Below, piece after piece: positions 1-5,313 of a DNA stretch of 7,644 nt. The number at the start of each line of letters is the position of its first letter. Position 1 is the first letter of the stretch. This DNA comes from Bacteroidia bacterium (lineage in GTDB: Bacteria > Bacteroidota > Bacteroidia > Flavobacteriales > Flavobacteriaceae), in contig JAUIJW010000112.1 of assembly GCA_030431085.1 (NCBI GenBank), positions 1-7,644 on the forward strand. The letters are read 5' to 3'. A model generated the notes under the pieces. That model searched no databases. It was given only the letters and a program-made list of their open reading frames with translations, and was not told the origin of the DNA. The position numbers were made by a program, and so were the translations under genes.

Positions 1-775
1 GACGGAGGATGGCCTTAGTCTCAACTTTGTTTACATTTTGCCCTCCAGCGCCGCCAGATCTTGCAAAATCCCATGTAATATCTGCTGGATTAATCTCTAT
101 TTCTATAGAGTCATCAGCTAAGGGGTATACATATACCGAGGCAAATGAGGTGTGCCTTTTAGCATTACTATCGAACGGAGAAATTCTTACCAATCTGTGT
201 ACTCCATTCTCTCCTTTTAGATACCCAAAGGCGTATTCACCTTCAATTTCTAAAGTAACTGTTTTTATACCAGCTACATCACCTTCTTGATAGTTAAGCT
301 CTTTAACTTTAAAATCTTGTTTTTCACACCACATCATATACATACGCATGAGCATTTGAGCCCAATCACAACTTTCGGTTCCGCCAGCTCCAGCAGTTAT
401 TTGTAGTACCGCACTCAAGTTGTCGCCTTCATCAGATAGCATGTTCTTAAATTCTAAATTTTCTAAAAAGGTTAATAATTTATTGTATTGATTATCAACA
501 TCTTCATCAGAAGCTTCTCCTTCTTTGTAGAATTCGTATAGTACAGCAAGATCTTCTCCCTCAGTCTTAAGAAGTTGATAATCTTGAACCCATTTTTTCT
601 TAGCTCTTAAAGATCTCATTAATTTTTCAGCATTTTTTCGGTCATTCCAAAATTCCGGATCCGAAGCGGTTTCTTCTTCATTAGAAATTTCAATTAATTT
701 CTTGTCAATTTCCAAATAGGTTTTTAACTTGCCGATGCGAGATTGAATATCTTTTATTTGATCTGATGTTACCAT
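1..775 (-). CDS. prfB: Peptide chain release factor 2 (RF2), partial, C-terminus missing
   Basis: RF2 recognises UGA and UAA stop codons on the ribosome and triggers release of the finished protein. The minus strand reads open from ATG 775-773 to the window edge, giving 258 codons; roughly 100 C-terminal residues lie outside. Visible landmarks are an N-terminal helical domain (about 1-110), the family segment AGAGGTES, the stop-codon-reading tripeptide SPF at residues 199-201 (RF1 has PxT there), and the catalytic GGQ at 244-246 followed by NVNKVETK. E. coli RF2 has GGQ at 250-252, so the length fits. Most bacterial prfB genes carry an in-frame UGA and a +1 frameshift near codon 26; here the matching stretch, TYLEIDKK (residues 19-26), is read straight through with no stop. 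The gene is divergent from the threonine aldolase gene with 30 bp between starts. A TATTTTTG box sits only 4 bases before the ATG. Identity is very secure from the motifs. Confidence 0.96.
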   Translation of the reverse strand, partial: MVTSDQIKDIQSRIGKLKTYLEIDKKLIEISNEEETASDPEFWNDRKNAEKLMRSLRAKKKWVQDYQLLKTEGEDLAVLYEFYKEGEASDEDVDNQYNKLLTFLENLEFKNMLSDEGDNLSAVLQITAGAGGTESCDWAQMLMRMYMMWCEKQDFKVKELNYQEGDVAGIKTVTLEIEGEYAFGYLKGENGVHRLVRISPFDSNAKRHTSFASVYVYPLADDSIEIEINPADITWDFARSGGAGGQNVNKVETKAILR

Positions 776-779
776 ACGA

Positions 780-787
780 CAAAAATA
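780..787 (-). promoter_or_regulatory. Candidate flavobacterial -7 promoter box for prfB
   Basis: The minus strand reads TATTTTTG, an exact match to the Bacteroidota -7 consensus TAnnTTTG. It ends 4 bases before the prfB ATG, so transcription would begin at or within a base or two of the start codon, giving a leaderless or nearly leaderless message. I do not see a -33 TTG at the usual 17-23 base spacing; the nearest TTG is too close. A chance match in AT-rich DNA is possible. Confidence 0.35.
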
Positions 788-805
788 AACTTTCAAATTG
801 ATTTG

Positions 806-1831
806 ATGGAAATAAATTTAATTAGTGATACGGTTACCAAACCTACCCCAGAAATGTTAAAATATATGATGGATGCCCACGTAGGAGATGATGTTTTTGA
901 TGCGGATCCAACAGTGAAAAAGTTACAAGACAAATTGGCAAAAATGTTTCATAAGGAGGCGGCATTATTTTTTCCATCCGGTACAATGGCCAATCAAGTA
1001 GCTATTAAAATCCACACACTGCCAGGAGAGCAATTGATTTGCGATAAATGGGCGCATGTTTATAATTTCGAAGGGGGAGGTGCAGCATTTAATTCGGGGG
1101 TATCATGTGCGCTGATTGATGGAGAACGAGGGATGTTTACAGCTAATCAGGTTGAAGAAAAAATTAACGATCCTGATAATATTCATTTGGCTAAAACGAG
1201 TTTAGTTACCGTAGAAAATACAACCAATAAAGGAGGTGGATCTTGTTGGCAATATGTTGAATTACAAAAGATTGCTAATGTTTGTAAAAGTAACTCATTA
1301 CGGTACCACCTAGATGGGGCCAGGCTTTTTAATGCTTTAGTTGAAACCGAAGAAACACCAGAGCAGTACGGAAAGATATTTGATACGATTTCAATTTGCT
1401 TGTCAAAAGGTTTAGGAGCTCCTATAGGATCTGTTTTGTTGGGTAAAGAAGAAGATATGGTAAGAGCTTTAAAGATTAGAAAGCTGCTAGGTGGGGCGAT
1501 GCGACAAGTTGGGTATTTAGCAGCAGCAGGTATCTATGCTTTAGATCATCACGTGTTAAGATTGAAGGAAGATCATGATAAAGCTAAAATTTTGGCCAAT
1601 GAACTGTCGTCCTTAGAGTATGTAAAAAGTGTAGAACCTACAGAAACCAATATTGTTATTTTCAATTTGATTGAGAGTATTGATGAAAATGTATTTTTAA
1701 ATAAAATGAAAGAGCTGGGTGTTTTAATGATTTCTATGGGGCAAGGAAAATTGAGGATGGTAACCCATTTAGAGATTACTAATGACATGATAAAGCATGT
1801 AGTTAAGGCTTTAAAAACATTTAAAAAATAG
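806..1831 (+). CDS. ltaE: Low-specificity L-threonine aldolase, PLP-dependent
   Basis: This is a fold-type I PLP enzyme of the threonine aldolase family (341 residues, normal family length) that splits L-threonine or L-allo-threonine into glycine and acetaldehyde in the cytosol. Numbered from ATG 806, landmarks are the N-terminal ISDTVTKPT, the PLP-phosphate loop SGTMAN (58-63), His84 in KWAHVYNFEGGG (the residue that stacks on the PLP ring in the family), VENTTNKGGG (136-145), HLDGAR (168-173, with Asp170 and Arg173 contacting the cofactor and substrate), and the Schiff-base lysine Lys201 in CLSKGLGAPIGS. A TTG at 803 lies in frame, but ATG 806 is preferred because family proteins start close to this point and ATG is the stronger codon. 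It begins 30 bp from the divergent prfB start and is followed after 49 bp by the M28 peptidase gene, so co-transcription is possible but not shown. Stereospecificity cannot be read from sequence. Confidence 0.93.
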   Translation: MEINLISDTVTKPTPEMLKYMMDAHVGDDVFDADPTVKKLQDKLAKMFHKEAALFFPSGTMANQVAIKIHTLPGEQLICDKWAHVYNFEGGGAAFNSGVSCALIDGERGMFTANQVEEKINDPDNIHLAKTSLVTVENTTNKGGGSCWQYVELQKIANVCKSNSLRYHLDGARLFNALVETEETPEQYGKIFDTISICLSKGLGAPIGSVLLGKEEDMVRALKIRKLLGGAMRQVGYLAAAGIYALDHHVLRLKEDHDKAKILANELSSLEYVKSVEPTETNIVIFNLIESIDENVFLNKMKELGVLMISMGQGKLRMVTHLEITNDMIKHVVKALKTFKK

Positions 1832-1880
1832 AGATAATAATACGCGCGGGTTTAGTATATAATATTAAAAATAATCATTA

Positions 1881-3248
1881 ATGTGTAAAATCAAACAGAT
1901 TACCTTTTTTTTAGGTGTGTTAATTGTTGCTTTAAATAGTTATAGTCAAAGAAATAATATTCAGAACACTAGAGATATATTATTTAAAATTACCAGTAAA
2001 GTTTCTGCTAAAAATATCCAGAATGACATAGAGGCATTAGTAAGCTTTGGAACACGGCATACTTTGTCTGATACTGTATCTAATCAACGTGGTATTGGTG
2101 CGGCAAGACGATGGATAAAACAAGAGTTTGAGTCTATTTCTAATGATTGTGATCAATGTCTAGAAGTGGTATACCAAAGAAATTTTGAGAAGGCTAACAG
2201 TAAAAGATTAGTTCATGATGTTGAGATTGTTAATGTACTAGCAATACAAAAAGGATACCTTTATCCAAATAGATATATTATCATGTCTGGAGATATTGAC
2301 TCCAGAGTCTCTAATGTTAATAATTTTATGGACGATGCACCAGGGGCTAATGATAATGCAACCGGCATTGCTGGTACTTTAGAAGCAGCCAGACTCTTAA
2401 GTCTGTATAAGTTTCCAGCATCTATTATTTATGTTGGACTTTCTGGAGAAGAGCAAGGGCTATATGGCGGCAAACATTTGGCTGAGGTGGCAAAAGAAAA
2501 AGGATGGGAAATAATAGGTGTGCTTAATAATGACATGATAGGCAATATAGAGGGAATAGATGGTGTTGTGGATAATACCTCATTTAGAATATTTTCTGAA
2601 GCTGTACCCGCAACAATAACCGAGCGACAAAGAAATATGATGCGTTACTATGGGGGCGAGGTTGATGGTCCTTCAAGGCAACTAGCCCGGTATATTGATT
2701 TACTTACAGATCAATATATGACCAATCTAGACGCCAAATTGATTTATCGCTTAGATCGATTTGGTAGAGGGGGGCACCATAAACCGTTTAATGACCAGGG
2801 ATTTCCAGGCGTAAGAATTATGGAAACTCATGAAAATTACAATAGACAACATCAAGATTTAAGAACTGAAAATGGAATAAAATATGGTGATGTTATCGAG
2901 GGTGTAAATTTTGAATATGTGGCTAAATTAACAGCAGTTAATGCCATAACATTAGCCTCTTTAGCTTCGGCACCGATTGCTCCTATTAATGTGAAAATTG
3001 GAGGAGCTGTTAAAGCATCGACTACTTTAAGTTGGGATGTTGCTGATGATTCTAATTTATTAGGGTTTAAAATATATTACAGAGATACAGACGCACCAAA
3101 TTGGCAAAAGAGTATTTTCATTGGTAAGGTACATGAATATCACTTAAAAAACTTGGTAATTGATAATTATCTTTTTGGTGTAGCCAGTGTAGCTAAAAAT
3201 GGTGCGGAAAGCGTAGTTCAGTTTCCTACCGGAATTATTAGAGATTGA
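1881..3248 (+). CDS. Secreted M28-family zinc peptidase with C-terminal FN3-like domain
   Basis: This is probably an exported aminopeptidase or carboxypeptidase-type metalloenzyme that trims peptides outside the cytoplasm. The 455-residue product has a signal peptide (basic start, hydrophobic 7-20, likely cleavage near NSYSQ at 19-23), an M28 catalytic domain (about 40-360), and a FN3-like beta domain (about 365-450: TTLSWDVADDSNLLGFKIYY and following). Co-catalytic metal ligands can be placed against Aeromonas aminopeptidase: Asp158 in PGANDNATG (bridging), Glu190-Glu191 in SGEEQGLYG (catalytic base and ligand), Asp218 in LNNDMIG, and His324 in YNRQHQDLR. The first ligand, His in the usual GHxDS, is Asp138 here (SGDIDSR), while the following Asp140 is kept. 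Cys90 and Cys93 form a CxxC that could make a disulfide after export. The stop is followed after a few bases by the msrA region, suggesting co-transcription. The exact substrate is unknown. Outer-membrane export by type IX secretion is not supported because I see no type IX C-terminal signal. Confidence 0.88.
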   Translation: MCKIKQITFFLGVLIVALNSYSQRNNIQNTRDILFKITSKVSAKNIQNDIEALVSFGTRHTLSDTVSNQRGIGAARRWIKQEFESISNDCDQCLEVVYQRNFEKANSKRLVHDVEIVNVLAIQKGYLYPNRYIIMSGDIDSRVSNVNNFMDDAPGANDNATGIAGTLEAARLLSLYKFPASIIYVGLSGEEQGLYGGKHLAEVAKEKGWEIIGVLNNDMIGNIEGIDGVVDNTSFRIFSEAVPATITERQRNMMRYYGGEVDGPSRQLARYIDLLTDQYMTNLDAKLIYRLDRFGRGGHHKPFNDQGFPGVRIMETHENYNRQHQDLRTENGIKYGDVIEGVNFEYVAKLTAVNAITLASLASAPIAPINVKIGGAVKASTTLSWDVADDSNLLGFKIYYRDTDAPNWQKSIFIGKVHEYHLKNLVIDNYLFGVASVAKNGAESVVQFPTGIIRD

Positions 3249-3297
3249 TGTAATGAAGTGTCTGTATTGTCGTCAAAGGATTAAAAATAAAGTAATA

Positions 3298-3936
3298 ATG
3301 CGAGTTTTATTAAGTACAGTCATTATTTTTGTGCTTTTATCTTGCGAGATGAATGCCCAAAAAAATATAAAAACTACAAAAAAGTCATTTGAAAATATGG
3401 AGAACAATACAGCAGTTGCTACTTTTGGTAATGGATGTTTTTGGTGTACAGAAGCTATTTTTATGCAGTTGAAAGGTGTTGAAAATGTGATGCCAGGTTA
3501 TTCTGGCGGATCTGTTAAGAACCCCTCTTATAAAGAAGTTTGCACCGGAAGTACAGGGCATGCCGAAGCTATCCAAATAAAATATAATCCAGAAGTTATC
3601 TCTTATAAAGAATTACTAGACGTATTTTTTTATACGCACGATCCTACAACGCTAAACAGACAGGGTAATGATATTGGCACTCAGTATAGATCAGTTATTT
3701 TTTATCATGATGAAACACAAAAAGTGGAAGCTGAAAAAATAATCAATCTACTAACAAATGAAAAGGTGTATGATAACAACATTGTAACTGAGGTAGTGCC
3801 ATTTGATGTGTTTTATTTCGCAGAAGATTACCATAAAAATTACTATAACAACAATAAAAATCAAGGGTATTGCAGAGCCGTAATCAATCCAAAATTAGAT
3901 AAGTTTATGAAAAAGTACGCCTCAAAAACAAAATAA
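3298..3936 (+). CDS. msrA: Peptide-methionine (S)-S-oxide reductase MsrA, lipoprotein form
   Basis: MsrA reduces the S-epimer of methionine sulfoxide in proteins back to methionine. Starting at ATG 3298 the product has 212 residues: a lipoprotein signal peptide with hydrophobic core VLLSTVIIFVLLSC and lipid-attachment Cys16 (lipobox LLSC), then a linker and the MsrA domain from about residue 38. Family marks are GNGCFWCTE with catalytic Cys47, PGYSGG, TGHAEAIQIKYNP, TQYRSVIFYHDE, FYFAEDYHKNYY, and NQGYC with Cys192 as likely resolving cysteine. Cys50 makes the active site a CxxC. An ATG at 3253 would add 15 residues (MKCLYCRQRIKNKVI) in front; I prefer 3298 because the signal peptide then sits at the N-terminus and the upstream bases are A-rich as expected for Bacteroidota. 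A third in-frame ATG at 3397 would give a cytosolic enzyme. It follows the peptidase gene closely and precedes the 87-residue membrane protein gene by 4 bp. A regeneration partner for the envelope enzyme is not visible in the window. Confidence 0.93.
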   Translation: MRVLLSTVIIFVLLSCEMNAQKNIKTTKKSFENMENNTAVATFGNGCFWCTEAIFMQLKGVENVMPGYSGGSVKNPSYKEVCTGSTGHAEAIQIKYNPEVISYKELLDVFFYTHDPTTLNRQGNDIGTQYRSVIFYHDETQKVEAEKIINLLTNEKVYDNNIVTEVVPFDVFYFAEDYHKNYYNNNKNQGYCRAVINPKLDKFMKKYASKTK

Positions 3937-3940
3937 CACA

Positions 3941-4204
3941 ATGAATTTAAACGGTTTAACAAAAAAAAATAAGTTAATTTATAGTGTGGTTTTTGATTTA
4001 TTGGGTATGGTGTCTTACGTGTTTCCTTTTGTAGATGTGTTTTGGGCACCAATTTCTGCTTATTTAATGGTGAAAATGTATGATGGTTATGTTGGTAAAA
4101 TAGGTGGTATTATTTCTTTTGTTGAGGAAGCGGTACCAGGGTTCGATTTTTTTCCTTCGTTTACCTTAACTTGGTTATATGTATATAAATGGAAAAAGCA
4201 CTAG
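3941..4204 (+). CDS. Small conserved-type membrane protein, function unknown
   Basis: An 87-residue protein that I cannot assign to a characterised function. It has a short basic N-terminus (TKKNK), a hydrophobic segment about 12-30 (IYSVVFDLLGMVSYVFPF), a second about 31-46 (VDVFWAPISAYLMVKM), a glycine-containing stretch VGKIGGIISF, then EEAVPGFDFFPSFTLTW and a basic end (KWKKH). This pattern, with WAPISAYLM, the EEA-PG-D motif and the TLTW segment, resembles small uncharacterised proteins I know from flavobacterial genomes; that recall is from memory and not verified. It starts 4 bp after the msrA stop, so translation in one transcript with msrA is likely. Its TAG stop lies in the palindrome CTAG shared with the stop of the convergent gene. 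Clean start, tight spacing and protein-like composition argue that it is real. Confidence 0.75.
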   Translation: MNLNGLTKKNKLIYSVVFDLLGMVSYVFPFVDVFWAPISAYLMVKMYDGYVGKIGGIISFVEEAVPGFDFFPSFTLTWLYVYKWKKH

Positions 4205-4509
4205 TCTTCTTTTAAGAACTTACCAAATCCCAGTCGGCGAAGCATTTTTTTTTCAAAATTCCAAAAGAACTTAAACTCTCCAAAAAGCCAGCCAAAAGCG
4301 ACAATGAGTACTTGGTAAATAGGGAAAATTAATAGGATACGTAGAGGTCTGTATATCCATGGATTAGTGCCGTCTTGAGATAATCCAATGAAATTTAAGA
4401 ATGGCTTAGCTATTAATAAAGAAGTATAACCAGTAACAGCAAAAACGATTAAGATAATAATAACTTGCTTGTTCGATTTTACGCCCCAACGCTCTTTTAA
4501 CTTTTTCAT
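4201..4509 (-). CDS. Small two-helix inner-membrane protein, DUF6787-like
   Basis: A 102-residue protein of unknown function. It starts MKKLKERWGVKSNKQ, followed by a transmembrane segment about 15-35 (VIIILIVFAVTGYTSLLIA), a loop containing KPFLNFIGLS and NPWIYRPLR, a second transmembrane segment about 57-77 (ILLIFPIYQVLIVAFGWLFG), and a conserved-looking basic tail, EFKFFWNFEKKMLRRLGF. The layout matches a flavobacterial family that I recall as DUF6787, sometimes mislabelled as prolipoprotein diacylglyceryl transferase; it is far too short to be Lgt and lacks that family's catalytic region. It lies 92 bp downstream of the DUF937 gene on the same strand, but a terminator-like hairpin and a TATTTTTG box between them suggest its own promoter. 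Its stop overlaps that of the convergent 87-residue gene. Confidence 0.78.
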   Translation of the reverse strand: MKKLKERWGVKSNKQVIIILIVFAVTGYTSLLIAKPFLNFIGLSQDGTNPWIYRPLRILLIFPIYQVLIVAFGWLFGEFKFFWNFEKKMLRRLGFGKFLKED

Positions 4510-4523
4510 GAATAAATTTTGAG

Positions 4524-4531
4524 CAAAAATA
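4524..4531 (-). promoter_or_regulatory. Candidate flavobacterial -7 promoter box for the DUF6787-like gene
   Basis: The minus strand reads TATTTTTG followed by C, an exact match to TAnnTTTG. It ends 14 bases before the ATG at 4509, so a short leader of roughly 8-10 bases would result. It overlaps the T-rich tail of the hairpin at 4531-4580. No -33 TTG is seen at standard spacing: the only nearby TTG (4545-4543) leaves just 11 bases. Confidence 0.4.
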
Positions 4532-4585
4532 AAAAATTAACGCAATTCTCTAAGTAAAATGCTAAGCAGAATTGCATTAATTTTT
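4531..4585. terminator. Probable bidirectional intrinsic terminator
   Basis: An inverted repeat pairs 4542-4549 (gcaattct) with 4568-4575 (agaattgc), and after one mismatch extends with 4537-4540 (ttaa) against 4577-4580 (ttaa). The loop is 18 bases. On the minus strand the stem is followed by six T (4536-4531) and then ATTTTT; on the plus strand it is followed directly by five T (4581-4585). It lies just after the DUF937 stop (4602) for leftward transcripts, and would also stop rightward transcripts that run past the msrA block through the antisense of the DUF6787-like gene. The stem is AT-rich and the loop large, so strength is uncertain. Confidence 0.5.
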
Positions 4586-4601
4586 CGTCATGTTTGAGGG
4601 G

Positions 4602-5234
4602 TTATTTCATAAAGCGACCTAATAGGCTTCCTAGACCACTGTTGCCACCTTTTCCAGAAATTAAATCGGCTAAATCGCCTATAGTACTGTCGTTTTGATC
4701 AAATTTTTGTAACATTGAAGCAGCATTTTGATGTGCTTCAGATTCGCTACCCATCAATCCGCCTAGTAGTTGATCTAATCCACTTGAGTCAGTAATATTA
4801 TTGTTAGATTTTTTTTGACCTAAATATGACAGTATTACAGGAGCAACTACTTTGAGGATATTCATAACATTATCTGTACTCTCGTTACTAGATTTGCTAA
4901 TGGCTGCTGCAGCGTTATGTTCTTGTCCACCAAAAACGTGGCCTAAAATTTTGGCACCATCACTCAGTACGTCACCATCGATAGATTGTCCGCCTAAAAC
5001 GTTACTTAAATTGTCTAATAAACTGCCATTGTGACGATCATTATTCAGTGCATTTAATAAACTAGAAGCACTATCCGAATTATTGGTGTTGTTTTTTAAA
5101 GCGCCTAAAATTAATGGTATAGCAGAACCTAGTACCTGATTGGTATCGGATTCTTTAATTCCTAATTGATTGCTAATACCATCAATTAAGGTCTGGCCAG
5201 TAGAGCCACTTAAAAGGTCTGATATATTTGACAT
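4602..5234 (-). CDS. DUF937 domain protein, function unknown
   Basis: A 210-residue protein matching the DUF937 (YidB-like) pattern: N-terminal NISDLLSGSTGQTLIDGISNQ, then SAIPLILGALKNN (about 38-50), a stretch rich in Asn and Ser (NNTNNSDSASS), repeated LLxxL/LGG helices, APVILSYLGQKK (about 131-142), SGLDQLLGGLMG, and the glycine-rich end SGLGSLLGRFMK. No signal peptide or strong transmembrane segment is visible, so a cytosolic location is inferred. The family has no firmly established biochemical role, and I do not assign one. The start ATG 5234-5232 is the natural one because the family N-terminus begins there. It is divergent from the symporter gene (79 bp between starts) and followed downstream by a terminator-like hairpin. 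Confidence 0.85.
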   Translation of the reverse strand: MSNISDLLSGSTGQTLIDGISNQLGIKESDTNQVLGSAIPLILGALKNNTNNSDSASSLLNALNNDRHNGSLLDNLSNVLGGQSIDGDVLSDGAKILGHVFGGQEHNAAAAISKSSNESTDNVMNILKVVAPVILSYLGQKKSNNNITDSSGLDQLLGGLMGSESEAHQNAASMLQKFDQNDSTIGDLADLISGKGGNSGLGSLLGRFMK

Positions 5235-5313
5235 AATGTTCGTTTGATTTATAGATCTTGTTTAAAGTTACAAATTATATTTTAGTATCTTTCGAAAAAA
5301 AATAAAATTCTGT
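5235..5313. promoter_or_regulatory. Divergent intergenic promoter region between the DUF937 and symporter genes
   Basis: This 79-bp AT-rich gap must contain the leftward DUF937 promoter and the rightward symporter promoter unless those lie inside coding DNA. Rightward, TATCTTTC at 5286-5293 matches TAnnTTTG at all but the last base, with a TTG at 5258-5260 about 25 bases upstream, slightly longer than the usual spacer. Leftward, TATAATTTG at 5279-5271 is a near match with one extra base. The symporter ATG is preceded by an A-rich run (5295-5307) and no Shine-Dalgarno sequence. Confidence 0.3.

Noticed and set aside
9..290. Plus-strand open frame of 93 codons
   Set aside because: It lies antisense to the well-supported prfB coding region, which covers the GGQ and SPF motifs, and its translation resembles no family I know.
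803..805. TTG as start of the threonine aldolase
   Set aside because: It is immediately followed by an in-frame ATG at 806, and family proteins begin at about that point.
1573..1788. Minus-strand open frame inside the threonine aldolase gene
   Set aside because: Antisense shadow of a conserved enzyme, with no recognisable protein features.
1832..1880. Possible terminator or promoter between the aldolase and peptidase genes
   Set aside because: The 49-bp gap has no convincing hairpin with a T-run and no TAnnTTTG match.
4852..5034. Plus-strand open frame inside the DUF937 gene
   Set aside because: Shadow frame with Leu/Ser/Pro-rich composition caused by the Gly/Asn/Ser codons of the opposite strand.
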